Assembly (NCBI GenBank): GCA_900541195.1
Contig: UQIY01000005.1
Span: 1-63,995, forward strand
Origin: an uncultured Collinsella sp.
GTDB taxonomy: Bacteria; Actinomycetota; Coriobacteriia; Coriobacteriales; Coriobacteriaceae
Length of the DNA stretch: 63,995 nt
Reading direction: 5' to 3'
Shown here: one piece after another, positions 17,220 through 25,830 of the stretch
Numbering within the stretch: position 1 is the first letter of the stretch
How the letters are laid out: each line of letters opens with the position of its first letter
Notes under the pieces: model-generated
Told to the model about the DNA's origin: nothing
Databases searched by the model: none
The model's input: only the letters and a program-made list of their open reading frames with translations
Made by a program: the position numbers and the translations under genes

Positions 17220-18080
17220 ATGTCTTTTGCCATCATAACCGACTCCACGTCGGACATCTCCCCCGCCCGCGCTCAAGAGCTCGGCATTTACGTGATTCCA
17301 CTGCATGTGATTATCGAGGGCGAGGACCTGCTCGACCAGGTACAGATTACCGCCCAGGAGTACGTCGCGCGCATGGCCGGCTCCGAGCAACTGCCGCACA
17401 CCTCGCAGCCGAGCGCCGGCGAGTTCAAGGCACTCTTTGACCGCGTGCTCGCCGACGGCCATGATAGCGCCATCTTTATCTCACTGTGCAGCGAGTGGTC
17501 CGCCTGCTATGCCAACGCCAGCCTGACGGCCGAAACGCACGAACTCGACGTGCGCTGCATCGACTCGCGCACCGGCTCGGGTGCCGAGGGCCTGCTGGTG
17601 GAGTACGCGCTGGCCATGCGCGAGGACGGCCGCAGCCTGGACGAGACCGAGGCGCAGATCCGCGCGACGCTGCCCGACGCCCACCTGTTGCTGATTCCCC
17701 GCACGCTCGAGAACCTCGTTAAGAACGGCCGCGCGCCCAAGCTCGCCGGCCAGCTCACGCAGATGCTCAACATTCGCCTGGCCGTTTCGCCGGAGTGGAA
17801 ATCGGGCGAGATCAAGGCCATCAAAAAGGGCCGCGGCGCCAAGCGCATCGTCGCCAACACCATGGCAGACTGCCTCGCGTTTTTGGCCGAGCATCCGGGC
17901 TCCAGCGTGCGCGTGCTCACGACCGGCGCCGCCGAGGAGCAGGAGCTCGTCAGCCAAGCACTCGCAGGCCAAGACTATGTAGACGCCGGCACCGGCCCCA
18001 TCGGCTGCACCATCGCCACCCATGTAGGCGTCGATGCCATCGCCATCAGCTACTGCCCCCGCTACCAGCCAACTCACTAG
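17220..18080 (+). CDS. DegV-family fatty-acid-binding protein (FakB-like)
   Basis: A 286-residue EDD-fold protein. The N-terminus AIITDSTSDIS and the central TSQPSAGEF match the DegV family, whose members (FakB) bind a fatty acid and present it to the kinase FakA. The later segments SRTGSGAEG and GPIGCTIATHVG are the usual C-terminal family signatures. The start at 17220 has GAAAGG upstream. No fakA gene is in the window. A second DegV protein lies at 38053-38943, so the cell probably uses several binders with different lipid preference. Confidence 0.92.
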   Translation: MSFAIITDSTSDISPARAQELGIYVIPLHVIIEGEDLLDQVQITAQEYVARMAGSEQLPHTSQPSAGEFKALFDRVLADGHDSAIFISLCSEWSACYANASLTAETHELDVRCIDSRTGSGAEGLLVEYALAMREDGRSLDETEAQIRATLPDAHLLLIPRTLENLVKNGRAPKLAGQLTQMLNIRLAVSPEWKSGEIKAIKKGRGAKRIVANTMADCLAFLAEHPGSSVRVLTTGAAEEQELVSQALAGQDYVDAGTGPIGCTIATHVGVDAIAISYCPRYQPTH

Positions 18081-18093
18081 GGACGCCCACATC

Positions 18094-18160
18094 AGTTGCG
18101 GTGGAATAGGGACTGTTTTTGGCTTATCAGCCGCAAATCAATCCCTATTCCACCGCAACT
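18094..18160. terminator. Long hairpin between convergent degV and yafQ-like genes
   Basis: Perfect 19-bp arms at 18094-18112 and 18142-18160 (AGTTGCGGTGGAATAGGGA and its complement) enclose a 29-nt loop with its own hairpin GGCTTATCAGCC. It could terminate transcription from both sides. Confidence 0.7.
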
Positions 18161-18173
18161 TGGAAATCGGCGA

Positions 18174-18482
18174 TCAGCCCAGCGGACCCTGAAACAGCTC
18201 CTGATGAGTGCCCATTCTCACCAGCCTAATCATTGGGTTAGTCTTATGGGGAAGATAAAGAACGACCACATCGACCAAGCCATCGGATAGGTGGAAATCG
18301 ATGTGGCCGTTGTAATTGCCGCCCGGGTTTGAAAGCTCGTGGGCACCATATTCCGCGGGAAGCGAGCCGTGAGCTGCAAGTTCTGCAACCACCGCCTTAA
18401 ACTCGGTTTTTAGCTGCGGATGCATGCGCATCGTTCGTTTGTAGTCCACCTTAAATTGAGCCTCGACTTTAATCTCGAACAT
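18174..18482 (-). CDS. YafQ-type mRNA interferase toxin
   Basis: A 102-residue RelE-superfamily toxin. The C-terminus RLVRMGTHQELF is the hallmark of YafQ (GTHxxLF, containing the catalytic His and Phe), and GAHELS and HIDFHLSDG supply further His/Asp residues expected for ribosome-dependent mRNA cleavage. It lies 2 nt downstream of its DinJ-like antitoxin in the usual antitoxin-first order. The reading is full length for the family (about 90-100 residues). Confidence 0.9.
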   Translation of the reverse strand: MFEIKVEAQFKVDYKRTMRMHPQLKTEFKAVVAELAAHGSLPAEYGAHELSNPGGNYNGHIDFHLSDGLVDVVVLYLPHKTNPMIRLVRMGTHQELFQGPLG

Positions 18483-18484
18483 CG

Positions 18485-18784
18485 CTATTCCTCATCGAGG
18501 AATGACATAAGCTCATCAGCGTTATTGAATGACGGGCTATCGTCCGGCAAAATCCCCAACTCATGAGCCTCGGCGATCACCATGGCACGCCTCGTCGCCT
18601 CGTTGGGCACCTCCGCCCTTCCTACAATCTCAAAAGGAATCTTTCGCTGATTTACCAGCTGCCGAACGGCAAGATTGAGATAGGAATTGAGGCTGAGGCC
18701 GACCGAATCCAAGAACTCAGTCGCCTGCTCCTTGAGCCCCTCTTCGATTCGAACCGTCGTAGGCTTAACTGTTGCTGTAGACAT
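18485..18784 (-). CDS. DinJ/RelB-family antitoxin
   Basis: A 99-residue antitoxin. The N-terminus VKPTTVRIEEGLKEQATEFL is a ribbon-helix-helix DNA-binding domain, followed by LSLNSYLNLAVRQLVNQRKIPFE, the DinJ signature. The acidic C-terminal tail binds the toxin. It precedes yafQ by 2 nt. The RBS GAGGAGG lies just before the ATG. It is expected to autorepress the operon; a perfect palindrome lies 48-83 nt upstream. Confidence 0.9.
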   Translation of the reverse strand: MSTATVKPTTVRIEEGLKEQATEFLDSVGLSLNSYLNLAVRQLVNQRKIPFEIVGRAEVPNEATRRAMVIAEAHELGILPDDSPSFNNADELMSFLDEE

Positions 18785-18831
18785 TTGCGACCTCCTCGCC
18801 CTCGTCTTTTACACAAGTATACCCAATATAA

Positions 18832-18867
18832 ATGGCAATCTGATGTTAAATAACATCAGATTGCCAT
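18832..18867. promoter_or_regulatory. Perfect 36-bp palindrome upstream of the toxin-antitoxin operon
   Basis: Arms ATGGCAATCTGATGTTA (18832-18848) and its exact complement (18851-18867) are separated by 2 bp. It lies between the LOG gene end and the antitoxin promoter (TATACT on the minus strand near 18817-18822). It could be the DinJ-YafQ operator, a terminator for the LOG gene, or both. Confidence 0.6.
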
Positions 18868-18897
18868 GCGTATTCATGTCGCGTGGGCACGATTGAT

Positions 18898-19656
18898 CTA
18901 CATCAGCCCGCTGAGCGCAATGTCGACGGCCTCGTTGAGGTCGTCGGTGATGTGCACCAGCTCCGGATCGAGCGGGCTGATCATACCGGCGTCCATCACC
19001 GGGCCGTTAAGCCAGTCGAATAGGCCCTGCCAGTACTCGCTGCCTACCAGTACAAGCGGCATGCGCTTGACCTTATGCGTCTGCACCAGCGTGAGCACCT
19101 CGAACATCTCGTCGAGCGTGCCAAACCCGCCGGGAAACACGATGGCGCCCGAGCTGTATTTGACGAACATGGTCTTGCGCACAAAGAAGTAACGGAAGTC
19201 CATGCCGAGGTTCACGTATTTATTGAGCCCCTGCTCGTGCGGAAGCTCGATACCCAGGCCGACCGACTTGCCGTTGGCGCTCGCCGCTCCCCTGTTGGCC
19301 GCCTCCATGATGCCGGGGCCGCCACCGGTGATAACCGCCACGCCGCGTTGGGCAATCTTGCGACCGACCGTGCGCGCCGCCTTGTAGAGCGGATCGGTCT
19401 TGGGCGTGCGGGCGCTACCGAAGATGGTCACCGCAGGCCCGAGCTCGGCCAGCGCGCCAAAACCATCGACGAATTCTGCCTGAATACGAAGGACGCGCCA
19501 CGGATCGACATGCAACCAGTCGGTTGAATCCTCAGGCGCCAGCAGGTTGGCGTACGTATTATCCTTAGGAATCATGGGGCCGCGCATGACCACGGGACCG
19601 CGGCGGTACGTCTCGTCGTAGGCAGGCTCGCCCTCGACATTCTCGTTCTTAATCAT
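18898..19656 (-). CDS. LOG-family protein (TIGR00730, Rossmann fold)
   Basis: A 252-residue protein of the LOG/'lysine decarboxylase-like' family. The signatures GGGPGIMEAANRGA and PGGFGTLDEMFE form the nucleotide-monophosphate-binding and catalytic site. Family members hydrolyse nucleoside 5'-monophosphates to base and ribose 5-phosphate (cytokinin-activating in plants); the bacterial role is mostly nucleotide salvage. The start at 19656 follows AGGAG. An N-terminal extension of ~70 residues precedes the core. It probably shares a transcript end with the hairpin at 18832. Confidence 0.88.
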   Translation of the reverse strand: MIKNENVEGEPAYDETYRRGPVVMRGPMIPKDNTYANLLAPEDSTDWLHVDPWRVLRIQAEFVDGFGALAELGPAVTIFGSARTPKTDPLYKAARTVGRKIAQRGVAVITGGGPGIMEAANRGAASANGKSVGLGIELPHEQGLNKYVNLGMDFRYFFVRKTMFVKYSSGAIVFPGGFGTLDEMFEVLTLVQTHKVKRMPLVLVGSEYWQGLFDWLNGPVMDAGMISPLDPELVHITDDLNEAVDIALSGLM

Positions 19657-19683
19657 GGGTGCTCCTATCGAGAAAAAGAAAAA

Positions 19684-19720
19684 CGGGCGGGGTCGACGCC
19701 ATGCGCCAAACACCCGCCCG
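19684..19720 (-). terminator. Rho-independent terminator of tgt
   Basis: On the minus strand CGGGCGGGTG pairs with CCCCGCCCG and is followed by TTTTTCTTTTT. The loop is about 18 nt. Confidence 0.8.
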
Positions 19721-19869
19721 AGCATCAACTATTCGGTATGGTACCCACGATGCATAAAGTGCTTGCAAGCTATCGGTCAGCGGTCGTGCAGATAGCGCTA
19801 GCGAACGCGACGACCGATCGCCGCTTGGCCTTTGCCGTTACTCACGCCCCGCAAGCGCGCCCGCGGCTC

Positions 19870-21009
19870 TTAGTAATCCACCGCGGCAGGGCTGTTCATC
19901 CAGTCGCTCACGAACGCGCCGTAACGGCCCTCGATAATGGCCTGGCGGGCACGCTGCATAAGGTTGAGCAGGTAGTAGATGTTGTGCATCGACAGCAGAA
20001 TGCCGCCGAGCATCTCCTTCTGCGTGACCATGTGACGGATGAGCGCACGGCTGTAACCGCCCGTGCACACCGGGCAGGTGCAGGTGGGATCGATGGGGCC
20101 GTCGTCATGCGCAAAGCGGGCGTTGCGGAAGTTAAGGCGACCTTCACTGGAGAATGCCGTGCCCATGCGGCCGGTGCGCGTCGGCAGCACGCAGTCGAAC
20201 ATATCGATGCCCACGCCCACACCGCGCACGAGGGTGGTGGGGTTGCCGACGCCCATCAGGTAGCGCGGCTTGTGCTTGGGCATGTACTCGCTTACGAGCG
20301 GTGCCAGGGTCTCGAACATGGTCTCGTGGTCCTCGCCCACCGAGTAGCCGCCGATGCCGTAACCGGGGAAGTCGCCGCACTCCTCCAGATGGCGCAGCGA
20401 GCGCAGGCGCAGATCTAGGTGCATGCCGCCCTGGACGATACCAAAGAGCGCCTGGTCGTCGCGGGTATGCGCCTTATAGCAGCGCTCGGCCCACATGCTC
20501 GACAGCTCAACGGCGCGCTCAACGTAGGCGCGCGTGGCGGGATAGCCCGGGCACTGGTCGAGCTGCATGCAGATGTCGGAGCCGAGCTTCATGGCGATTT
20601 CCATGTTGTCCTCGGGCGTCCAGAACACGTGGCGGCCGTCGTAATCGTTGACGATAAAGCGCACGCCCTCATCGGTGAGCTTAACGGCGTCGTTATGGCT
20701 AAAGACCTGGAAGCCGCCCGAGTCGGTGAGGATGGGGCCGTGCCAGTTCATAAACTTGTGCAGTCCGCCCAACTCGGCAATGGTGTCCTCGCCGGGGCGC
20801 ATGGACAGGTGATAGGTATTGGCAAGCACGATCTGGGCGCCGAGCTGCTTGACGGTCTCGGTGGGAATACCCTTGACGTTTGCCTTGGTGCCCACGGGCA
20901 TAAAGATCGGCGTCTCGATTTCGCCGTGCGGGGTATGCAGCACGCCGGCGCGCGCGTGCGTGGTCGGGTCCTCGGCGATCAGGTCGAATTTAAAAAGGCT
21001 CTGGTCCAT
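19870..21009 (-). CDS. tgt: tRNA-guanine transglycosylase
   Basis: A 379-residue bacterial TGT, which exchanges G34 of GUN-anticodon tRNAs for preQ1 (or queuine). The active-site loop ILTDSGGFQVFS contains the general-acid Asp, GIVQGGMHLDLR and GIGGYSVGE form the base pocket, and GIDMFDCVLPTRTGR holds the nucleophilic Asp. Zinc is held by CTCPVC plus a later His. ATG 21009 has AAGGAG upstream. queA (24485) and queH (31813) occur in the same window, so preQ1 is probably inserted and matured to queuosine. Confidence 0.97.
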   Translation of the reverse strand: MDQSLFKFDLIAEDPTTHARAGVLHTPHGEIETPIFMPVGTKANVKGIPTETVKQLGAQIVLANTYHLSMRPGEDTIAELGGLHKFMNWHGPILTDSGGFQVFSHNDAVKLTDEGVRFIVNDYDGRHVFWTPEDNMEIAMKLGSDICMQLDQCPGYPATRAYVERAVELSSMWAERCYKAHTRDDQALFGIVQGGMHLDLRLRSLRHLEECGDFPGYGIGGYSVGEDHETMFETLAPLVSEYMPKHKPRYLMGVGNPTTLVRGVGVGIDMFDCVLPTRTGRMGTAFSSEGRLNFRNARFAHDDGPIDPTCTCPVCTGGYSRALIRHMVTQKEMLGGILLSMHNIYYLLNLMQRARQAIIEGRYGAFVSDWMNSPAAVDY

Positions 21010-21172
21010 AAACTGGAACTCCTTGGTTGCGGTTCATACGCAAACCATTATACGGGCAACCCGCAAGAAGCACCGACTCGACAGAAACTGGCGCAAAGGA
21101 AACCTGCCCACTTGCACCAATGCACCAGGATAAAAATGATCCGTTTTCCTCCGTCCCCAACGGATCATTTCC

Positions 21173-21352
21173 GACAGCCACAGCAACGCCGATGCTATGG
21201 CACCGACAGCGAAAACCCGCCAGAGCGAGCAAGGTGCCTTGAAACAAGGCGGCATTGATCTTTTGATCATGCCGCCGAAGTTGAAAGGCAGATTGCCGCT
21301 CTGGCGGGTTTGCAGCGTCGGCCCGTTACGGCGTTTGGTAAAACGCCGTAAC
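21173..21352. ncRNA. Structured intergenic element, copy A
   Basis: A 180-nt element that matches copy B (24306-24484) at about 68 % identity without gaps over its first 152 positions. It contains hairpin 2 (21248-21276: 8 bp, bulged T, 4 bp, TTTT loop) and hairpin 1 (21325-21352: 12-bp stem starting GTTACG). Both hairpins keep their shape in copy B through paired base changes. It starts 2 nt after the SDR stop codon on the minus strand and fills most of the gap before tgt. An additional hairpin (AATGATCCGTT...AACGGATCATT) lies at about 21136-21169. Strand and function are unknown; it may be a 3'-UTR RNA structure or a dispersed repeat. Confidence 0.6.
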
Positions 21353-21354
21353 TC

Positions 21355-22155
21355 TTAGGGACGCTGGCCCATGCCACCCTCGAGGGTGACGGTCTCGCCA
21401 TTCATGTACTTAAAGTCGGGACCGCAGAGCTGAACGACCACGCGGCCAATTTCCTTCTCGACGTCGCCGTAGTGGCCCGCCGGCGGCATGTGGACGTTGG
21501 CCTTGAACGCCTCGGGATAAGCATCCTGGAAGTTCTCGAGCGCAGCGGTCCAAGCAAGCGGGCACACGATGTTGACGTTGATGCCGTCCTTGCCCCACTC
21601 GTTGGCGGCAACGCGGGTCAGGCCGCGGATGCCCTCCTTGGCGGCAGCATAGCTGCACTGGCCGTAGTTGCCAAACAGGCCGGCGCCCGAGGCAAAGTTG
21701 ACCACGGAGCCCTTGGTCTCCTTCAGGTGCGGATAGGCCTTCTGCATGTACAGGTAAGTAGCATACAGACCGGAATAAATGGCCAGGTTAAACTGATCCA
21801 TGGTGTGATCGGCGATGGTCACGCCCGAGGCGCTGGCCTGAGCGTTGTTGACGACGGCGTCGATGCGGCCGAACTCCTCGATGGCCTTGTCGATGACGTT
21901 CTGGACGACAGCCTCGTTGTCCTGACCAGCCGAGACATCGGCCTGAACAGGCAGAACCTTGACACCGTACTCGGCCTCGAGAGACTCCTTGGCGGCCTCG
22001 AGCTTGGCGACGTTGCGGCCGGTGATGACGAGGTTCGCGCCCTCCTTGGCAAATGCAATATCGATGCCGTAGCCGATGGAGCCAGCGGAACCGTCCTTAA
22101 GCGTGGCCTTGCCGCCGCCGGTGACGATCACGGTCTTACCAGTGAAAAGTCCCAT
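21355..22155 (-). CDS. Short-chain dehydrogenase/reductase
   Basis: A 266-residue classical SDR oxidoreductase. The cofactor loop TGGGKATLKDGSAGSIG is a lengthened version of TGxxxGxG; NNAQ replaces NNAG. The catalytic residues are Ser in NFASGAG, and Tyr and Lys in SYAAAKEG. LVITGRN after beta-2 favours NADP(H), but this is only a guess. The start at 22155 follows AAAGGAC. The substrate is unknown: gut Coriobacteriia use SDRs on steroids and bile acids, but this protein is not recognisably the Collinsella 7-beta-HSDH. The C-terminal GGMGQRP is the usual family end. Confidence 0.88.
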   Translation of the reverse strand: MGLFTGKTVIVTGGGKATLKDGSAGSIGYGIDIAFAKEGANLVITGRNVAKLEAAKESLEAEYGVKVLPVQADVSAGQDNEAVVQNVIDKAIEEFGRIDAVVNNAQASASGVTIADHTMDQFNLAIYSGLYATYLYMQKAYPHLKETKGSVVNFASGAGLFGNYGQCSYAAAKEGIRGLTRVAANEWGKDGINVNIVCPLAWTAALENFQDAYPEAFKANVHMPPAGHYGDVEKEIGRVVVQLCGPDFKYMNGETVTLEGGMGQRP

Positions 22156-22449
22156 ATAAAGTCCTTTCAAATCGCGACGGGCGCACCCGCCGACTGCGCG
22201 CATCCAAATAAACGCGCCAAAAGCTGAAATGCAACTTTAACGGGTTCAAGTGAAAAATAAAGCCCATGGCAGGCGAACGGCGCAACGTCTTTCGGCGAAG
22301 GGAATGTCAAGTAAAAATTGGATAGAGTGGCCGAGTTTTTGCTATCGACGCGAGCCATCGAACACGTTTTGAAACTTTGCTGCGGCGCGCGGGAAGTCGG
22401 CGCGAGACTTTATCATAGGGTGACAAACAACGATGAGGAGCACATACCT

Positions 22450-24213
22450 ATGACAGACGAGCTGGACCCCCAGACTCAACAGCATATTGATGATTCCGCA
22501 GACGTCACCGCAGATGCTGATGCTGTGACCTGCGATGATATTGACCTCGACGACCCCATCTTGGACGAAAGCGCTACGGCGGAAACCCCTGGCGCCGAAG
22601 ATGCAGGCGAGCAAAACGACGATGCGCCCGCTCAGGACGACGACCCCGTACAGGATGCCGCTCCGCAAGCTGCGGGCCCTATCGAGGTGTCTTCGGAAGA
22701 AGAGCTCGACGCCGTCATGGACTCCATGATGGATGCCGTCAAAGCGATGAAAGACGCCGTGGCCGACGCTGACGTTGACGCCGAGGAAGAGGAGGCTGCC
22801 GAGGCAGCCTCGACCTTTGTACCCGGCGAGACTCCGGTTGCCGACCAGGGCAGCACCATGCCCTCGTTTCTGCAGCTCGAGCACCCCACGATTGGCGCCG
22901 ATGCGGTCGACCCGCACGCAGCAGGCTTTTCTGTGGTCGAGGGCGGCACCGGCAACATCTCCGTGCCGCAGGCTGCCGATGCGGATGCTGCTGACACCGC
23001 TCGCCCGACCGCCTCGCACTCCCCTGCCGCGAACCGCGATCTGGGGACCGCTGTCTCGAACACCGCGAACGCTGTGGGCACCTTTATTGCCCAGGGCGCC
23101 TCGGCCATGCGCGAGATGAACGCCGCGAAAAAGGCACTTGCCGATGCCCGCGCCCACCTGGCCGAACTTGAGCAGCGCATTGCCGATCAGGCCGAGGAAC
23201 TCGAGACGCGCCAGGATATCGCTGGCCGCTACGACCAGATCGTCGCCGACCAGCGCCAGGCGATTGCCACGGCCCAAAAGACTGCAGCGGCCGCCGAGAT
23301 TGACCGTGATGCCCACGCCGCCAAAGCGACAGAGCTCAAGGGTCAGTTCGAACAAATGAAGACAGAGGATGACGCGACTGAGCTCCGCCTGAAGGCCGCG
23401 CTCGACGCCGTGGAGGCCCGCGAGGCGAGCTCTCGCGAGACCGGCAACCGCCTCGTTCGACGTCTTGAGGATTCCAAGCGCATCCGCGACAAGGTGAAGG
23501 CCGAGCGAGACGCCGGCATTGCCGCCGCACAACAAACCGTCGACGCCACGCGCGCCCAGCTCGAGACGCTGCGTCATGAGTATGCCGAGCTGCAACGCAA
23601 TCCCTCGGCAAATCCCGCCAACTATACGGTGCGCACCAGCGAGCTCTCGATGCAGATCTCCGACACGGCAGATGCCCTGCGTAAAGCCGAAGAAGATGTC
23701 CCGCGCATCACCGCCGACCTTGAACACTCGCTTGCCGCAGCCGAGCAGGCCGTCGAGCAGGCGCAAGCCCCCATCGCCGACGCCAAGCGAGCCCATCAGG
23801 CCGTGACGGCGGAGGCCGATGCCGCGCGCGACGAGCTGCAGACCGCAAAAACCGCCGCTGCAACGCGCCAGCGCGAACTGCGCGAGAAGATCGCTGCCGA
23901 GGACAAGGCACGCCGCGACCAAGAGCAGAGCATCGCCAACGCCCAAGCAGATGCCGCGCATGCGCAGTCGATCATCGAACAGGCGACCGAGGTACACGAC
24001 CACCCAGAGATCACTGAGTCGCTTGCAGGATCCTTGGCCCGAGACAAAGCCGAACACGCCGAGACCGAGCGAGAGGTTACCCAGCTCGAAGCCACCGAGG
24101 ACGCGGTGCGCGAGCGTACCCGCGACTCACGCATCAAATTCACCGGCGCCATCGTCTGCATCGTCGCCGCAATCCTGGTGATCATCCTAGTCTGGCTGTT
24201 CGCGAGCAAGTAA
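22450..24213 (+). CDS. Tail-anchored coiled-coil protein of unknown function
   Basis: A 587-residue protein with no family I recognise. Residues ~1-200 are acidic, Asp/Ala-rich and probably disordered. Residues ~215-555 form a long coiled coil rich in Ala, Glu, Arg and Gln (for example AHLAELEQRIADQAEELETR), interrupted once by NPSANPANYTVRTSE. The last ~25 residues (KFTGAIVCIVAAILVIILVW) are a single membrane helix ending three residues before the stop. There is no signal peptide, so it is a C-tail-anchored protein with the coiled coil in the cytoplasm. The start at 22450 has GAGGAG 10 nt upstream. A role as a scaffold or in division or envelope organisation is only a guess. Confidence 0.8.
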   Translation: MTDELDPQTQQHIDDSADVTADADAVTCDDIDLDDPILDESATAETPGAEDAGEQNDDAPAQDDDPVQDAAPQAAGPIEVSSEEELDAVMDSMMDAVKAMKDAVADADVDAEEEEAAEAASTFVPGETPVADQGSTMPSFLQLEHPTIGADAVDPHAAGFSVVEGGTGNISVPQAADADAADTARPTASHSPAANRDLGTAVSNTANAVGTFIAQGASAMREMNAAKKALADARAHLAELEQRIADQAEELETRQDIAGRYDQIVADQRQAIATAQKTAAAAEIDRDAHAAKATELKGQFEQMKTEDDATELRLKAALDAVEAREASSRETGNRLVRRLEDSKRIRDKVKAERDAGIAAAQQTVDATRAQLETLRHEYAELQRNPSANPANYTVRTSELSMQISDTADALRKAEEDVPRITADLEHSLAAAEQAVEQAQAPIADAKRAHQAVTAEADAARDELQTAKTAAATRQRELREKIAAEDKARRDQEQSIANAQADAAHAQSIIEQATEVHDHPEITESLAGSLARDKAEHAETEREVTQLEATEDAVRERTRDSRIKFTGAIVCIVAAILVIILVWLFASK

Positions 24214-24260
24214 ACCAGCTGCCAAAAAACGCTCACCGCAACTTATTAGATTGATGCAAG

Positions 24261-24292
24261 GTAGTCGTTTAAGAACGTCCCCAATGACTACA
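24261..24292. repeat. REP-like GTCCCCA hairpin
   Basis: GTAGTC (24261-24266) pairs with GACTAC (24286-24291) around GTTTAAGAACGTCCCCAAT. The loop matches the other copies while the stem differs, so the hairpin shape rather than the stem sequence is kept. Confidence 0.5.
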
Positions 24293-24305
24293 CCGATGTT
24301 TTGTT

Positions 24306-24484
24306 GACAACCAAAGAAATGCCGGTGTTTTGGCAACGACAGCGAGCGGGTCGCATTTGAGACAAGGCGACGTGAAACGAAAGGGCGCTGACCTTCTGGT
24401 CGCGCCCTTGAAGTTGAACGTCAGATTGCCGCTTAGGGGCGTTTGCAGCGTCGACCAGTTACGCGGTTCGTAGAACCGCGTAAC
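24306..24484. ncRNA. Structured intergenic element, copy B
   Basis: A 179-nt homologue of copy A. Hairpin 2 at 24381-24409 has 8 bp, a bulged T, 4 bp and a TTCT loop. Hairpin 1 at 24458-24484 has a 12-bp stem and a GTA loop. Relative to copy A, six stem pairs in hairpin 2 and three in hairpin 1 change on both sides with pairing kept. It begins directly at the queA stop codon (minus strand) and lies between the convergent queA and coiled-coil genes. Confidence 0.6.
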
Positions 24485-25696
24485 TTACAAAATCAGCATG
24501 GCGTCACCAAAGCTGAAGAAGCGGTAACGTTCTTCGATAGCGGCGGCGTAGGCATCCATGATCTGGTCGCGGGTGGCAAGTGCGCTCACGAGCATCATGA
24601 GCGTGGAGCGCGGCACGTGGAAGTTCGTAATCAGCGCGTCGACCACGTGATAGGTCGAGCCGGGCATAAGGTAGAGCTGCGTTGTCGCGTTCTCGCGCAC
24701 CACGATGTCGCCGCGGCCGAGCGTGTCGGCGCCGTCCTCACGGCCCTCAAAATAGCGCGCCGTCACAGCCGGGTCGGACACCGGCGCGTCCGCGTCAAAG
24801 GCGCTTTCGAGCGAGCGCACTGCGGTGGTACCGACAGCAATCACGCGATGCCCCTCAGCCTTCGCCTTATGCACGGCGTCGACAACCTCCTGCGACACAT
24901 GATAGCGCTCCGTGTGCATCACGTGCTGCGTGGGGTCGTCCTCCTCCACCAGACGGAAGGTATCGATGCCCACCTCGAGCTCGACGGCGGCAAACTTGGC
25001 ACCCTTGGCCTCGATAGCGGCCATGAGCTCGGGGGTAAAGTGCAGACCCGCCGTGGGAGCAGCGGCCGAGTGCTCCTCCTTCATGGCGTACACGGTCTGA
25101 TATTTCTCGGGATCGCCCTCGTAATCGGTAATGTAGGGCGGCAGCGGCACGTGGCCGGCAGCATGGATGGCCTCGTCGAGCGTGCGCGGATCGCCGGCGG
25201 CATTGCAACCGGCCGGCTCAAAACGCACCAGGCGGCCGCCGCGGCTATCGGTGACAAAGTCGACGACCTCGGCCGTCAGCACCACGGGAGCCCCCTCGGG
25301 CGCATGGGCGCCACCGGCGCGATACTCAATTTGGGCACCGGGCTTCAGGCGCTTACCCGGCTTGACCAGGCACTCCCAAACATGGCCCAGCGGGTCAACA
25401 TCCTCGCGGCGCTTGAGCAGCAGCGTCTCGACCACGCCGCCCGAGCCCGTCTTGCGACCGATCAGACGGGCCGGCATCACGCGCGTCTGATTGATGACGA
25501 GCACGTCGCCCGGCTCGATATAGTCGATGATGTCGCGGAAGATGCGGTGCTCAACGGTACCGCCGTGCTCCAGCGGCGTTCCCGCCTGGGAGCCCTTGCG
25601 ATCCACCACCAGCAGGCGGCAGGAATCGCGCGGCTCGGCTGGAGCTTGGGCGATCAGTTCCTCAGGAAGGTTGTAGTCAAAATCATCGGTACGCAT
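24485..25696 (-). CDS. queA: S-adenosylmethionine:tRNA ribosyltransferase-isomerase QueA
   Basis: A 403-residue enzyme that transfers the ribosyl part of SAM to preQ1-modified tRNA, giving epoxyqueuosine. Family signatures are FDYNLPEELIAQAPAEPRDSCRLL at the N-terminus (first half seen as DDFDYNLPEELIAQ), DVLVINQTRVMPARL, GLHFTPEL and the C-terminal NFHVPRSTLMMLVSA plus RFFSFGDAMLI. The ATG at 25696 follows AGAGG; an upstream GTG is less likely. It acts between tgt (19870) and queH (31813). Confidence 0.96.
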   Translation of the reverse strand: MRTDDFDYNLPEELIAQAPAEPRDSCRLLVVDRKGSQAGTPLEHGGTVEHRIFRDIIDYIEPGDVLVINQTRVMPARLIGRKTGSGGVVETLLLKRREDVDPLGHVWECLVKPGKRLKPGAQIEYRAGGAHAPEGAPVVLTAEVVDFVTDSRGGRLVRFEPAGCNAAGDPRTLDEAIHAAGHVPLPPYITDYEGDPEKYQTVYAMKEEHSAAAPTAGLHFTPELMAAIEAKGAKFAAVELEVGIDTFRLVEEDDPTQHVMHTERYHVSQEVVDAVHKAKAEGHRVIAVGTTAVRSLESAFDADAPVSDPAVTARYFEGREDGADTLGRGDIVVRENATTQLYLMPGSTYHVVDALITNFHVPRSTLMMLVSALATRDQIMDAYAAAIEERYRFFSFGDAMLIL

Positions 25697-25714
25697 CTTT
25701 GCCTCTTTCACAAA

Positions 25715-25744
25715 GCGCGTCAGTCGAAAAAATCGACTGACGCG
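25715..25744. terminator. Perfect hairpin between the arc cassette and queA
   Basis: GCGCGTCAGTCGA and its exact complement flank an A run (a T run on the minus strand). It lies between arcB and queA at the edge of the A+T-richer segment and probably insulates the two transcription units. Confidence 0.7.
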
Positions 25745-25830
25745 CGCATCATTCTCCCCTGTATCCTATCAGCTTGTTGAGAGAAATATAGTATGGCAAA
25801 CAGATTTGCGACTGTTTTCTCAACGCCCCG

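Noticed and set aside
21355..22155. Bile-acid 7-beta-hydroxysteroid dehydrogenase
   Set aside because: The protein is an SDR but does not resemble the known Collinsella 7-beta-HSDH N-terminus or motif spacing, so the substrate is left open.
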